64,000 bases of DNA from Parasulfuritortus cantonensis (GTDB lineage: Bacteria > Pseudomonadota > Gammaproteobacteria > Burkholderiales > Thiobacillaceae), in NCBI RefSeq assembly GCF_004337445.1, contig NZ_SJZB01000027.1, forward strand, positions 56,512 through 120,511, given 5' to 3'. Position 1 is the first letter of the stretch, and each line of letters opens with the position of its first letter. This document shows, one piece after another, positions 26,667 to 36,361 of the stretch. The position numbers were made by a program, and so were the translations under genes. Under the pieces are notes generated by a model. That model was given only the letters and a program-made list of their open reading frames with translations. It made no database searches and was not told the DNA's origin.

Positions 26667-27496
26667 GGCAATTCCCGATGCCGGACCAGGACCGGGTAGC
26701 CGGCCCGGAAGTGCTCGACCAGGGTCTCGGCGAACCAGACCGAACGATGCTGGCCGCCGGTACAGCCGAGCGCGACGGTGAAATAGCTGCGGTTGTCCTC
26801 GATGTAGGCGGGCAACCATTTGGCCAGGTAGGCGCGGATGTCCTCGAACATCGCCAGTACGGCGGGCTGGGCGCGCAGGAAGGCGACGACCGGGGCGTCG
26901 CGCCCGGTCAGCGGGCGCAGGTCCGGCTGGTAATGCGGGTTGGGCAGGCAGCGGACGTCGAACACCAGGTCGGCGTCGAGGGGAATGCCGTGCTTGAAGC
27001 CGAAGGACTGGAACACCAGGGTGAAGGCCGCGCTCCTGATCTGGCAGAACTCGCGCATCCAGATGCGCAGGCTGTTGGCCGACAGGTCGCTGGTGTCGAG
27101 CGGGTGGGCGAGCCGGCGCAGGGGCGCGAGCAGGTTGCGTTCGTCGCGGATGCACTCGGTCAGGGAACGCTCGCCGGTGCTCAGCGGGTGGCGCCGGCGG
27201 GTCTCCGAGAAGCGCTTGACCAGGGTGTCGTCCTTGGTCTCCAGGAACACCACCTTGAGGTCGAGCGCCTCGCGCAGGCCGCCCAGGTCGGCCGGCAGGC
27301 GGGCCAGGCTGGTGGCGCTGCGGGCATCGATGCTGACCGCCAGCTCGCGGCATTCGGTCGCCCGCAGATGTTCGACGACGGCGGGCAGGAGGTCGGCCGG
27401 CAGGTTGTCGATGCAGTAGTAGCCGGCATCCTCGAGGGCCTTGAGGGCGACGCTCTTGCCGGAACCGGACAGACCGCTGATGACGACGAGGCGCAT
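26663..27496 (-). CDS. rapZ: RNase adapter protein RapZ
   Basis: P-loop protein that in enterobacteria guides RNase E to the small RNA GlmZ and so controls glucosamine-6-phosphate synthase. Walker A is GLSGSGKS (residues 8-15). The C-terminal domain ends in IGLGCTGG-type sequence (VALGCTGGQHRSVWFAE), which binds GlcN6P and RNA in the studied protein. At 277 residues it is full length. It follows hprK, as is common, but a 268-bp MITE-like element now separates them. Confidence 0.95.
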   Translation of the reverse strand: MRLVVISGLSGSGKSVALKALEDAGYYCIDNLPADLLPAVVEHLRATECRELAVSIDARSATSLARLPADLGGLREALDLKVVFLETKDDTLVKRFSETRRRHPLSTGERSLTECIRDERNLLAPLRRLAHPLDTSDLSANSLRIWMREFCQIRSAAFTLVFQSFGFKHGIPLDADLVFDVRCLPNPHYQPDLRPLTGRDAPVVAFLRAQPAVLAMFEDIRAYLAKWLPAYIEDNRSYFTVALGCTGGQHRSVWFAETLVEHFRAGYPVLVRHRELP

Positions 27497-27770
27497 TTAG
27501 GGCGTGTCCACACCGATTTCGCGCATGCGACGGGGGCGATTTGGGATGCAGCCCACGAAGCAAGACGCGAAGTTGTGCCAGCCACAACGAGCGGCTTGCG
27601 ACACCGGGATGCGCCCAAAGCGCCCCCGTCCCGAAGGGTTGTGGCGAGAAATGCGCGTCTGCGGCGTTGCACGGCTTGCGAATGGAATAACCATTCGCCG
27701 CGCCGCGCGCCTTGCATCCATCGCATTTTCGCCGCAATGCATGGGTGAAATCGGTGTGGACACGCCCTAA
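27497..27770. mobile_element. MITE-like element with 21-bp terminal inverted repeats and TA duplication
   Basis: Perfect inverted termini (27497-27520 and 27747-27770, outer part GGGCGTGTCCACACC) enclose about 225 bp with no transposase. If TA is the duplicated target (27498-27499 and 27768-27769), the element itself is 27500-27767, 268 bp. Removing it with one TA restores GAT-TAA-ATG on the minus strand, i.e. the hprK stop directly followed by the rapZ start. This is strong evidence for a real insertion. Each strand has an 88-codon open frame that starts with GTG in one terminus and stops with TAA in the other. TA target choice points to an IS630/Tc1-type transposase acting in trans. Confidence 0.88.
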
Positions 27771-28726
27771 TCAACCCCGAAATTCGGATCCATCATCATG
27801 GCCCGCTGGCGCTCGGCGAACTCCTCGGCACTGTTGAAGCCGCGCAGGCGCAGGATGTGGTTGCGCACCGCCACCTCGACCAGCACCGCCAGGTTGCGGC
27901 CGACCGCCACCGGGATGCGCACCTCGGGCACCATGACGCCCAGGATGTCGCGGCTCTCCGCCTTCATGTCCAGGCGGTCGATGGTGTGCCACTGCTCGGC
28001 CGGGGTGAGGTGGATGATCAGCTTGACGTTCTTCTTCGGCTTTACCGCGGTTTCGCCGAACAGGCGCCGGATGTTAAGCACGCCCAGGCCGCGCACCTCC
28101 ATGAAGTCCTGCAACAGGGTCGGGCAACGGCCCTCGACCGTCTCCGGCGACACCGCATAGACCTCGAGGGCGTCGTCGGCGATCAGGCGGTGGCCGCGCG
28201 TGATCAGCTCCAGGGCCAGTTCGCTCTTGCCGACCGACGGGTCGCCGGTGATCAGCACGCCGAGCCCGAGCACCTCCAGGAAGACGCCGTGCATGATGGT
28301 CGACGGCGCCAGGGCCTGGGTGATCAGGTGGCTCAGCACCTGCATCAGGAAGGGGCTCTGTTCGGGCGAGGTGAACAGCGGCGTCTCGGTCCGTTCGGCC
28401 GCCTCGACCAGGGCCTCGGGGACGCGCTCGTCGTTGGCCACGACGACCGCGGCGAGTTCCGTCGAATACAGGTTGTCGACCGCCTTCTGGAGCGCCTCCG
28501 GATCGAGCTTGCGCAGGTAGTCCATCTCCGCGCAGCCGAGCACCTGGACCCGGTTCGGATGGACGAAGTTGAGATGGCCGATCAGGGCCAGGGAGGGTTT
28601 CTGGATGGTGTCGGAGGTGAGCCGGCGACCACCGCCGAGGCGCCCGGCCAGCCAGGTCAGGCGCAGTTGCTCGGCGGCCCGGCTGAACAGCTCCTCGACC
28701 GAGACGTGATGGATCAGGGCGTCCAT
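27767..28726 (-). CDS. hprK: HPr kinase/phosphorylase
   Basis: Phosphorylates and dephosphorylates the PTS protein HPr on a serine. The N-terminal domain (1-130) is followed by the P-loop GDPSVGKS (161-168) and the HPrK signature around MEVRGLGVLNIRRLFG. At 319 residues it is full length. In Proteobacteria the gene usually lies beside ptsN and rapZ in the regulatory PTS-Ntr cluster; here its start overlaps ptsN by 13 bp. The present stop codon (TAG) consists of the target TA plus the first base of the inserted MITE. Confidence 0.96.
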   Translation of the reverse strand: MDALIHHVSVEELFSRAAEQLRLTWLAGRLGGGRRLTSDTIQKPSLALIGHLNFVHPNRVQVLGCAEMDYLRKLDPEALQKAVDNLYSTELAAVVVANDERVPEALVEAAERTETPLFTSPEQSPFLMQVLSHLITQALAPSTIMHGVFLEVLGLGVLITGDPSVGKSELALELITRGHRLIADDALEVYAVSPETVEGRCPTLLQDFMEVRGLGVLNIRRLFGETAVKPKKNVKLIIHLTPAEQWHTIDRLDMKAESRDILGVMVPEVRIPVAVGRNLAVLVEVAVRNHILRLRGFNSAEEFAERQRAMMMDPNFGVD

Positions 28727-29169
28727 TCCCGGATCAAGGTGGACAGGCTCTCCGCGTCCGGGGCGGCGCGCAACCGGTCGCGCATCTCCTTCTCGCTGAA
28801 CATCTGGGCCAACTCGGCGAGTATCTGCAGGTGCAGATCGGACGCCGCCGCCGGCGCCAGCAGGATGAACAACAGGTCGACCGGCAGGTTGTCCGGGGCA
28901 TCGAAGTCGATCGGCGTCTTCATGCGCACGAACGCGCAGGCGGTTTCCTTGAGGCCCTTGATGCGGCCGTGCGGGATGGCGATGCCGTGGCCGAGCGCGG
29001 TGGAACCCAGCTTCTCGCGCGAGAACAGGCTCTCGAAGACCTCGTTGGCGGGCACGCCCTCGGTCGATTGCAGGGCCTGGCCGGCCAGTTCGAACAGACG
29101 CTTCTTGCTGCCCGCTTCCAGGCCAAGCAGGACGTTGGCCGGTTTGAGCAATTGCGATACGAGATTCAT
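28714..29169 (-). CDS. ptsN: PTS IIA-like nitrogen-regulatory protein PtsN
   Basis: EIIA-Ntr, the terminal phosphate acceptor of the nitrogen PTS, which regulates potassium transport and sigma-54-linked processes without moving sugar. The phosphorylated His67 is in GHGIAIPHGRI (residues 60-70). The start is ATG 29169 (MNLVSQLLKP), giving 151 residues. Located in the classical rpoN-hpf-ptsN-hprK-rapZ order. Confidence 0.95.
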   Translation of the reverse strand: MNLVSQLLKPANVLLGLEAGSKKRLFELAGQALQSTEGVPANEVFESLFSREKLGSTALGHGIAIPHGRIKGLKETACAFVRMKTPIDFDAPDNLPVDLLFILLAPAAASDLHLQILAELAQMFSEKEMRDRLRAAPDAESLSTLIREWTP

Positions 29170-29212
29170 GGCGTATTCCCGCGCCCCGCCCGCAGGCGGG
29201 ACGCTAATCCGA

Positions 29213-29530
29213 CTATTCGGCGCCCTGGCGCTTGAGATCGTTGCCGTGGCCGCTGATCTTTTCCTTGTGCTTGAGCACCTGGCGATCCAGCTTGTCGGCC
29301 AGCGTATCGATGGAGGCGTACATGTCGGCCTCGATGGACTCGACATAGATGTCCTTGCCGGGGGTATGCAGGCTCACTTCGGCCTTGTGCTTCAGCTTGT
29401 CGACGCTGAGGATGACCGAGACGTCGATGACGTTGTCGAAATGGCGCATCACGCGCTTGAGCTTTTCTTCCACGTAGCCACGGATGGCAGGGGTCACTTC
29501 CAGATGATGGCCGGTGATATTGAGGTTCAT
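29213..29530 (-). CDS. hpf: ribosome hibernation promoting factor, short form
   Basis: A 105-residue protein of the HPF/YfiA family that binds the decoding centre and helps form inactive 100S ribosomes in stationary phase. The segments [23 protein letters not shown] and [24 protein letters not shown] are typical. The start is ATG 29530, after AGGAGC; an in-frame ATG eight codons earlier is unlikely. It follows rpoN as in most Proteobacteria. Confidence 0.95.
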   Translation of the reverse strand: MNLNITGHHLEVTPAIRGYVEEKLKRVMRHFDNVIDVSVILSVDKLKHKAEVSLHTPGKDIYVESIEADMYASIDTLADKLDRQVLKHKEKISGHGNDLKRQGAE

Positions 29531-29555
29531 AAAAGCTCCTGAGTTATAGGGCAAG

Positions 29556-30971
29556 TCACAGCGACTTGCGTTGGTTGGCGGGAGGAATGTTCATCTGCTC
29601 CCGGTATTTGGCGACAGTCCGGCGCGCCACCACGAAACCCTGCTTGCCCAACATCTCGGACAAGGCGCTGTCGGAAAGCGGCCCGGTTCGGTCCTCGGCC
29701 TCGACGAACTGCTTGAGCAGGGCCTTGATGGCGGTGCTCGACGCCGCGCCCCCGGCCTCGGTGGCAAGCGCATTGCCGAAGAAGTACTTGAATTCGTAGA
29801 GCCCTCTCGGCGTCATCATATACTTCTGGTTGGTGACGCGGGATATGGTCGACTCGTGCAGGCCGACCGACTCGGCGATCTCGCGCAGCACCAGCGGCCG
29901 CATGGCCACCTCGCCGTGCTCGAAGAACATGCGCTGGCGGTCGACGATGGCCTGGGCCACCTTGAGGATGGTCTGGAAGCGCTGCTGGACGTTCTTGATC
30001 AGCCAGCGCGCCTCCTGCATCTGGCCGGACAGCTGGCCGCCGCTGCCGCGGTTCTGGCGCAGTATGTTGGCGTACACCTCGTTGATGCGCAGCTTGGGCA
30101 TCGCTTCCGGGTTCAGGCTGACGACCCACTCGCCCTTCACCTTGCGCACGAAGACGTCGGGCACCACGTACTGGGTGCGGCCGGAGTCGAAGCTGGCCGC
30201 CGGGCGCGGGTTCAGGGAGGTGATCAGCTGGCGCACGCCGATGAAGTCGCGGTCGTTGTCGATGCCGAGCAGGCGCTTCAGCTTGCCGTACTCGCGCTCG
30301 GCGAGCAGGTCGAGATGCCGGCTGACCAGCACTTTCGCTTCCGCCAGGTAAGGGGTATCCGGCGGCAGCTCGTTCAACTGCAGGAACAGGCTCTCGCCCA
30401 GGTCGCGGGCGCCGACCCCGGGCGGGTCCATGCTCTGCAGCAGGCGCAGGGCGGTGAGCAGTTCGTCCTCGTCGACCTCGAGCGACTCCGGCACCATGTC
30501 GACCAGTTCGTCCAGGCTGGCGCCCAGATAGCCGTCCTCGTCGAGCGCCTCGATCATCAGGGCGACCAGGCTGTGGTCGCGCGCCGAGAGCGGAATCATG
30601 GCCAGCTGGCTGTGCAGGTGCTGGCGCAGGCTGCGGCTTTCCTCGTCGCTCTGCTGGAAGCCGCGGTCGTCGTCGTCATCGTCGTCGCTGCCGCCGGACG
30701 ACACGTGGCGGTCGCCCCAGGCCATTTCGTCGTAGACGGTATCGGCGACCTCCTGGCTGCTGGTCTCGGCCGGCGCCGGCTCCTCGCTGCCACCCGGGCC
30801 GCTCTCCATGCCGGCATCGTCGGCACGCTCGAGCATGGGGTTCTCCTGGAGCATCTGGCCGATCTCCTGGTTGAGCTCCTGGGTGGATAGCTGCAGCAGC
30901 CTGATCGACTGCTGCAATTGCGGCGTCAGGGCGAGCTGGTGGGATAGCTTGAGTTGCAGGCTCTGCTTCAT
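29556..30971 (-). CDS. rpoN: RNA polymerase sigma-54 factor
   Basis: Sigma-54, which recognises -24/-12 promoters and needs AAA+ activators. Region I is the Gln/Leu-rich N terminus ([18 protein letters not shown]), region II is acidic with an Asp run (SDDDDDDDR), and region III ends with the helix-turn-helix and the RpoN box [10 protein letters not shown]. At 471 residues it is normal. Two of its activators (NtrC at 59691-61094 and the AcoR-like protein at the left edge) and two target promoters are in the window. Confidence 0.98.
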   Translation of the reverse strand: MKQSLQLKLSHQLALTPQLQQSIRLLQLSTQELNQEIGQMLQENPMLERADDAGMESGPGGSEEPAPAETSSQEVADTVYDEMAWGDRHVSSGGSDDDDDDDRGFQQSDEESRSLRQHLHSQLAMIPLSARDHSLVALMIEALDEDGYLGASLDELVDMVPESLEVDEDELLTALRLLQSMDPPGVGARDLGESLFLQLNELPPDTPYLAEAKVLVSRHLDLLAEREYGKLKRLLGIDNDRDFIGVRQLITSLNPRPAASFDSGRTQYVVPDVFVRKVKGEWVVSLNPEAMPKLRINEVYANILRQNRGSGGQLSGQMQEARWLIKNVQQRFQTILKVAQAIVDRQRMFFEHGEVAMRPLVLREIAESVGLHESTISRVTNQKYMMTPRGLYEFKYFFGNALATEAGGAASSTAIKALLKQFVEAEDRTGPLSDSALSEMLGKQGFVVARRTVAKYREQMNIPPANQRKSL

Positions 30972-31007
30972 TGAAGCCGGGTCGATCGCGTCAGGGACAT
31001 GCGTTGA

Positions 31008-31730
31008 TTAAAGGCGAAAATGCTCGCCGAGATAGACTTTGCGGACGCTTTCATTATAAATGATCTCGTCGGCACCGCCGGAAGCCAGCACCCGGCCCTC
31101 GTTGAGGATGTAGGCACGGTCGCAGATGCCCAGGGTCTCGCGCACGTTGTGGTCGGTGATCAGGACGCCGATGCCGCGCTCGGTCAGGAAGCGGATGATC
31201 TTCTGGATGTCGATCACCGAGATCGGGTCGATCCCGGCGAACGGCTCGTCGAGGAGGACGAAACTGGGCTGCATGGCCAGGGTGCGGGCGATCTCGACCC
31301 GGCGCCGCTCGCCGCCGGACAGGCTGATCGCATCGTGGTCGCGCAGATGGCTGACGTTGAGGTCCTGGAGCAGGTATTCCAGGTGCTCGGCCACGCCCTC
31401 GTCGTCGAATCCCTTCAGTTCCAGTACCGCCGCGATGTTCTCGGCCACCGTGAGCTTGCGGAAGATGGACGCCTCCTGGGGCAGGTAGCTGAGACCGAGC
31501 CGGGCGCGCTTGTAGACAGGCAGGTGGGCGATGTCCTGCTCGTCGAGCAGGATGCGGCCGCCGTCGGCGCCGATCAGGCCGACCAGCATGTAGAAGCAGG
31601 TGGTCTTGCCGGCGCCGTTCGGGCCGAGCAGGCCGACCACCTCGCCGCTGTGCACCTCGACCGCGACGTCGTCGACCACCTGGCGCGATTTGTAGCGCTT
31701 CCTCAGCCCTTCGGCACGCAGGGTGCTCAT
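31008..31730 (-). CDS. lptB: LPS export ABC transporter ATP-binding protein LptB
   Basis: ATPase of the LptB2FG complex that extracts lipopolysaccharide from the inner membrane. Walker A is [12 protein letters not shown] (about 36-47), the signature motif [16 protein letters not shown], Walker [14 protein letters not shown] and the His switch in TDHNVRETL. At 240 residues it is full length. Its start overlaps the lptA stop (ATGA). lptF/lptG are not in the window. Confidence 0.97.
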   Translation of the reverse strand: MSTLRAEGLRKRYKSRQVVDDVAVEVHSGEVVGLLGPNGAGKTTCFYMLVGLIGADGGRILLDEQDIAHLPVYKRARLGLSYLPQEASIFRKLTVAENIAAVLELKGFDDEGVAEHLEYLLQDLNVSHLRDHDAISLSGGERRRVEIARTLAMQPSFVLLDEPFAGIDPISVIDIQKIIRFLTERGIGVLITDHNVRETLGICDRAYILNEGRVLASGGADEIIYNESVRKVYLGEHFRL

Positions 31731-32257
31731 GGCTTGGCCGCCCCCGTCTCCTGGGTGGTGCGCGGCCGGATGATGGCCCGGATGCGGCCCTTGCTGCTGT
31801 CGTCCGCCGCACCTTGGGCCTGGTAGCGCTCGGTGCGCATGTCGTAGACGATGACGCCGCCGCGCAACTCATCCCCGGCCTGGTTGATGTAGGCGTTGCC
31901 GATCAGCTTCACGATCCCGGTCCGGGCGTCGTAGAGCGCCCGCTTGCCGTGCGCTTCCATGTACTCGTCCCGCCCTTCCATCTTCTGGCGCATGAACACC
32001 GGTTGGCCGGTGGCCTCGCCGCTGGCCAGGCCCTTGTCGTCCTGGCGCACGTCGACACGGTCGGCGGTGATGGTCAGGGTACCCTGGGTGAACATGACGT
32101 TGCCTTCGTAGACGGCGGTCTTGTTGAGGTCGTCCAGGCGTACCGAATCGGCCTCGATCTGGACCGGGCGGGTCCGGTCGGCCTGCTCGGCGCGGGCACC
32201 GAAGGCCGCCAGGCCGGCCACCGCCAACAGCAGTAATGGACTAATGCCGAGTTTCAT
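31727..32257 (-). CDS. lptA: LPS transport periplasmic protein LptA
   Basis: Periplasmic bridge protein of the Lpt machine, 176 residues with signal peptide (cleavage near ARAEQ, residue 23). The OstA/LptA beta-jellyroll pattern is visible in [22 protein letters not shown] and [16 protein letters not shown]. The first codons overlap the lptC 3' end by 17 bp and the stop overlaps lptB. Confidence 0.95.
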   Translation of the reverse strand: MKLGISPLLLLAVAGLAAFGARAEQADRTRPVQIEADSVRLDDLNKTAVYEGNVMFTQGTLTITADRVDVRQDDKGLASGEATGQPVFMRQKMEGRDEYMEAHGKRALYDARTGIVKLIGNAYINQAGDELRGGVIVYDMRTERYQAQGAADDSSKGRIRAIIRPRTTQETGAAKP

Positions 32258-32828
32258 ATATGCCTTTCACGCGTCCGCTCAGTTCCAGCGTCTTCTGTTT
32301 ACCGTCCGCCTGCATCGCGGCGCCGCGCAGTTGTCCGCCACCGTCCTTGATCAACACCGGCTTGTTGGTGACCACCAGGTCGCGGTCGGGATACGCCCGC
32401 AGGTAATCGGTGGTGAGGTCGATGGGCGGGCCATCCTGGAGACGCTCGCGCAACATGCGCACGTCGCCGATGAAGTCCACCGTGTCCCCGTTCGCCGAAA
32501 CCACGCCGCGCAGCGAACGTACCACGACCCGCGCCACGCCGGCACCCTCGCGCACGAAGCGGGGCGCGATCAGATCGGCGGTGTCGTCGTCCATGTAGTG
32601 GGTCAGGCGCACCGCGGTGAGATGGTAGCGCGGCTGTCCGGAGACATCGTAGGCCGTCGCGTTGAAATTCTCGACGAAGTAGTCGGGATCGTGGCGCAGC
32701 ACGGTCGGCGCCTGCGGCAACGGTTGCTCGGCCAGCTGCCCGAGCCAGGTGGTCAGGACCACGAGGCCGCCGACGATGACCAGCGGCAGCCAGAAATGGC
32801 TCGCTTGCTGGAACGGGCCGTCGGTCAT
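32241..32828 (-). CDS. lptC: LPS export protein LptC
   Basis: Bitopic inner-membrane protein that passes LPS from LptB2FG to LptA. One N-terminal membrane helix (FWLPLVIVGGLVVLTTWL, about 12-29) is followed by the periplasmic domain with DYFVENFNATAYDVSGQPRYHL. The start is ATG 32828 (MTDGPFQQ), overlapping the kdsC stop, giving 195 residues. Confidence 0.94.
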   Translation of the reverse strand: MTDGPFQQASHFWLPLVIVGGLVVLTTWLGQLAEQPLPQAPTVLRHDPDYFVENFNATAYDVSGQPRYHLTAVRLTHYMDDDTADLIAPRFVREGAGVARVVVRSLRGVVSANGDTVDFIGDVRMLRERLQDGPPIDLTTDYLRAYPDRDLVVTNKPVLIKDGGGQLRGAAMQADGKQKTLELSGRVKGIYETRH

Positions 32829-33355
32829 CGATCGTAGCGGGCCAGTTGCGCCGCCCAGGTGCCCTGGGCACGCATGATCAGCTCGCATACCTCACGGGCG
32901 GCCCCGTGCCCCGCCATCGCCCGGGTGACGTAATGCACCCTGGCCAGGACCTCGGCGGGCGCATCCGGCACCGTGCAGGCCAGGCCGCAGCGGCGCAGGA
33001 CCGGCAGGTCGACGATGTCGTCGCCGAGGTAGGCGACCTGCTCGGGGACCAGGCCCGACTCGGCCAGCATCGCCTCATAGGCCGCCAGCTTGTCGTGGGC
33101 GCCCTGGACCACGCGGGCGATGCCGAGGTTGCGGGCACGATGCGCCACCACCTGGGACGAGCGGCCGGTCAGGATGGCCACTTCGACGCCGCTGTCGCGC
33201 AACATCTTGAGGCCGTGGCCGTCGCGCGAATTGAAGGCCTTGTACTCCTGGCCGTCGTCGCCGAAGAACAGGCCACCATCGGTGAGCACCCCGTCGACGT
33301 CGAGGAACAGCGCCCTCACGGCGCCGGCCCGGGCAAGCAAATCGGCTTCGGTCAT
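32825..33355 (-). CDS. kdsC: 3-deoxy-D-manno-octulosonate-8-phosphate phosphatase KdsC
   Basis: HAD-family phosphatase that releases Kdo for lipid A attachment. The nucleophile and acid are Asp19 and Asp21 in [12 protein letters not shown]; motif III/IV appears as [17 protein letters not shown]. At 176 residues with no cap domain it forms tetramers in the known family. Both ends overlap neighbours by ATGA (kdsD before, lptC after). Confidence 0.96.
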   Translation of the reverse strand: MTEADLLARAGAVRALFLDVDGVLTDGGLFFGDDGQEYKAFNSRDGHGLKMLRDSGVEVAILTGRSSQVVAHRARNLGIARVVQGAHDKLAAYEAMLAESGLVPEQVAYLGDDIVDLPVLRRCGLACTVPDAPAEVLARVHYVTRAMAGHGAAREVCELIMRAQGTWAAQLARYDR

Positions 33356-34338
33356 ACCACCCCCGCGCGCAGCAGATCGTGCATGTTGAATGCCCCGGTC
33401 AGGCGACCTTCGCCATCCAGGGCCAGGAGGCCGTTGATCTGGCGCTCCTCCAGGAAACGCGCCGCCTCGGCCGCCAGGGCGTCCTCCGAGATGGTCTTGG
33501 GGGCACGGGTCATGACCGCCTCGATCCGGGTCGCGGTGATGTCGAGGTCATGGTCCAGGCAACGGCGCAGGTCGCCGTCGGTGAACACCCCGACCAGGCT
33601 GCCGGTGGCGTCGACCACAGCGGTCATGCCGAGTTTCTTGCGCGTCATCTCCAGGAGCGCCTCCTTGAACGGCGTGCCGACGCCCACCACCGGCAGGGCG
33701 TCGCCCTTGTGCATGACGTCGCGGACGTGGACCAGGAGGCGGCGCCCCAGGGCCCCGCCCGGATGGGTGCGGGCAAAATCCTCGGCGGTGAAACCGCGCG
33801 CGTGCAGGGCGGCGACCGCCAGGGCGTCGCCGAGGGCCAGCGCCGCCGTCGTGCTGGCGGTGGGCGCCAGGTTGAGCGGGCAGGCCTCCTGGGCCACGCC
33901 GGCATCGAGGTGGATGTCGGCGGTACGCGCCATGGTCGACTGGGGCCGCCCGGTCATGGTGATCAGCTTGGCGCCGCGGCGCTTGATCAGGGGCAGGATG
34001 GCGATGATCTCCGGGCTCTCGCCGGAGTTCGACAGGGCCAGGACGACGTCCTGGCCGGTGATCATGCCGAGGTCGCCATGGCTGGCCTCGGCCGGATGCA
34101 CGAAAAACGCGGGCGTCCCGGTACTGGCCAGGGTGGCGGCGATCTTGTTGCCGACGTGGCCCGACTTGCCCATGCCGGTCACCACCACGCGGCCCTTGCA
34201 GGCCAGCAGGGCATCGACCGCGCGCACCAGGGAATCGTCCAGGCGATCCTTGAGGGCCGACACGGCGTCGGCCTCGATCGCCAGCGTACGGCGGGCGAGC
34301 TCCAGGATGTCGGAGGCGGTGACGGGACGAGATGTCAT
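33352..34338 (-). CDS. kdsD: arabinose-5-phosphate isomerase KdsD
   Basis: Converts ribulose 5-phosphate to arabinose 5-phosphate, the first step of Kdo synthesis. The SIS domain (about 40-180) includes TGMGKSGHVGNKIAATLAS and ALSNSGESPEI; two CBS domains follow (about 205-328) with FTDGDLRRCL. The start is ATG 34338 (MTSRPVTAS), giving 328 residues. It heads the Kdo/Lpt/rpoN run and is divergent from the antiporter gene by 42 bp. Confidence 0.96.
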   Translation of the reverse strand: MTSRPVTASDILELARRTLAIEADAVSALKDRLDDSLVRAVDALLACKGRVVVTGMGKSGHVGNKIAATLASTGTPAFFVHPAEASHGDLGMITGQDVVLALSNSGESPEIIAILPLIKRRGAKLITMTGRPQSTMARTADIHLDAGVAQEACPLNLAPTASTTAALALGDALAVAALHARGFTAEDFARTHPGGALGRRLLVHVRDVMHKGDALPVVGVGTPFKEALLEMTRKKLGMTAVVDATGSLVGVFTDGDLRRCLDHDLDITATRIEAVMTRAPKTISEDALAAEAARFLEERQINGLLALDGEGRLTGAFNMHDLLRAGVV

Positions 34339-34380
34339 AATGGCGCGCAGTATACGTGCCGATGCCGCTACCATCCAGCC

Positions 34381-36345
34381 ATGCACTCGACCCTGGCCCT
34401 GATCCTGCTTCTGCTTGCCGCCGCCGTCCTGGTTACGACATTGTTCCGGGTCGCCCGGCTGCCGGCCCTGCTCGGCTACGTCGTGGTCGGCATCCTGCTC
34501 GGGCCGTCGCTGCTCGACATGGCGCCCAACGACGAGGAGACGCGCAGCATCGCCGAATTCGGCGTCGTCTTCCTGATGTTCTCGATCGGCCTGGAGTTCT
34601 CCCTGGCCAAGCTCAGGGCCATGCGCCGCCTGGTATTCGGCCTGGGCGGCCTGCAGGTGCTCCTGACCATGGTCCTGGCCACCGCCCTGGGCCTGGCGGT
34701 CGGTCTCAGCCTGGAGGCCGGCCTGGCCCTGGGCGGCGCCCTGGCCATGTCGTCCACCGCCATCGTCAGCAAGATGCTGGTCGAGCGCAACGAACTGGAA
34801 ACCCAGCACGGCCGCCGCATCTTCGGCGTCCTCCTGTTCCAGGACCTGGCCGTGGTCCCCCTGCTCATCTTCATCCCGGCCCTGGCGAGCGGCACCGACG
34901 CGATGGCCGAGGCGATGGCCTACGCCGGCGTCAAGGCGGTGTTCGCCCTCGGCATCATCCTGGTCCTCGGCCAGCGCCTGCTGCGCCCCTGGCTGCATCT
35001 CGTGGCGGCGCGCAAGACGCCCGAGCTGTTCATGCTCAACGTGCTCCTGATGACCCTGGGCCTGGCCTACGTCACCGGCATGGCCGGCCTGTCCCTGGCC
35101 CTGGGCGCCTTCGTGGCCGGCATGCTGATCTCGGAAACCGAATACCGCTACCAGGTGGAGAGCGACATCCGGCCCTTCCGCGACGTCCTCATGGGCCTGT
35201 TCTTCGTCACCATCGGCATGACCCTGGACCTCGCGGTGGTGATCCACCAGCTGCCCGGCACCCTGGTCATGCTGGCCCTGCTGGTGTTGGCCAAGCTGGG
35301 CCTGATCACCCTGCTGACCCGGCGCTTCGCCGACGACTGGGGCACCGCCCTGCGCACCGGCCTCGGCCTCGCCCAGGCGGGCGAATTCGGCCTCGTCCTG
35401 CTGGCCCTGGCGGGCGACTACCAGCTCATCCCGTTCGAAATCCGCCAGGCCGCGCTGGCGGCGATGATCCTGTCCATGCTCCTGGCGCCCTTCCTGATGC
35501 ACTACGGCGAACGCTGGGCCCGGCGCCTGACCGGCTGGAACTGGCTCAGCCAGGCCAAGGGCGTGCACGAGATCGTCCTCAAGAGCTTCGGCGTCAGCAA
35601 CCACGTCATCCTGTGCGGCTACGGGCGCAGCGGCCAGAGCCTGGCCCGCATCCTGGAGACCGAGGGGGTGCCGTTCATCGCCCTGGACGACGATCCCAAG
35701 CGGGTCAGCGAGGCCGCCGCCGCCGGCGACAACGTCGTGTTCGGCGACTGCACCCGGGCCGAGGTGCTGACCGCGGCAGGCCTCAACCGCGCCCGCGCCG
35801 TGGTGGTCAGCTTCGCCCATACGCCGGCCGCCCTGCAGGTACTGGCCACGGCCCACCGCTTGCGCCCGGGCGCGCCGGTGATCGTACGCACCCTGGACGA
35901 GTCGGATCTCGACCAGCTCATGGCGGCGGGGGCCATGGAGGTCGTGCCCGAGGTGCTCGAGGGGGCCCTGATGCTCGGCTCGCAGACCCTGCTGATGGCC
36001 GGCGTGCCGCTCGGCGCCGTGCTCAAGCGCATCCGCAAGATGCGCGAACTGCGCTACAGCACCCTGCGCGGCTATTTCCAGGGCACCACCGACGAAACCG
36101 CGGAGACCGGCGGCCAGGAACGCCTGGCCTCGGTCCTGATCGAGGCCGGCCAGCCCGGCGTCGGCGCGAAGCTCGGCGAACTCGGCCTGGCGGCGCTGGG
36201 TGCCAACGTGCTGGCCGTCCGCCGGCACGGCATCCGGGCCACCGACCCGACCGACGAGACTTGCCTGGAGGCCGGCGACACCCTCATCCTGCGCGGCACC
36301 GCCGAGGTCATCGAGGCGGCCAAGCTGCGCCTCGGCGTGGCCTGA
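34381..36345 (+). CDS. monovalent cation:proton antiporter-2 (KefB/YbaL type) with TrkA-N domain
   Basis: Inner-membrane K+/H+ or Na+/H+ antiporter of the CPA2 family, 654 residues. About twelve membrane helices (1-390) include GYVVVGILLGPSLLDM and FGVLLFQDLAVVPLL. A cytosolic NAD-binding RCK domain begins at HVILCGYGRSGQSLARIL (about 408), and a TrkA-C domain ends the protein (about 575-654). The layout is that of glutathione-gated or YbaL-like systems. It is divergent from kdsD, as in many Proteobacteria, and transcribed alone. Confidence 0.92.
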   Translation: MHSTLALILLLLAAAVLVTTLFRVARLPALLGYVVVGILLGPSLLDMAPNDEETRSIAEFGVVFLMFSIGLEFSLAKLRAMRRLVFGLGGLQVLLTMVLATALGLAVGLSLEAGLALGGALAMSSTAIVSKMLVERNELETQHGRRIFGVLLFQDLAVVPLLIFIPALASGTDAMAEAMAYAGVKAVFALGIILVLGQRLLRPWLHLVAARKTPELFMLNVLLMTLGLAYVTGMAGLSLALGAFVAGMLISETEYRYQVESDIRPFRDVLMGLFFVTIGMTLDLAVVIHQLPGTLVMLALLVLAKLGLITLLTRRFADDWGTALRTGLGLAQAGEFGLVLLALAGDYQLIPFEIRQAALAAMILSMLLAPFLMHYGERWARRLTGWNWLSQAKGVHEIVLKSFGVSNHVILCGYGRSGQSLARILETEGVPFIALDDDPKRVSEAAAAGDNVVFGDCTRAEVLTAAGLNRARAVVVSFAHTPAALQVLATAHRLRPGAPVIVRTLDESDLDQLMAAGAMEVVPEVLEGALMLGSQTLLMAGVPLGAVLKRIRKMRELRYSTLRGYFQGTTDETAETGGQERLASVLIEAGQPGVGAKLGELGLAALGANVLAVRRHGIRATDPTDETCLEAGDTLILRGTAEVIEAAKLRLGVA

Positions 36346-36361
36346 AGCGCCCGGGGCCCGC

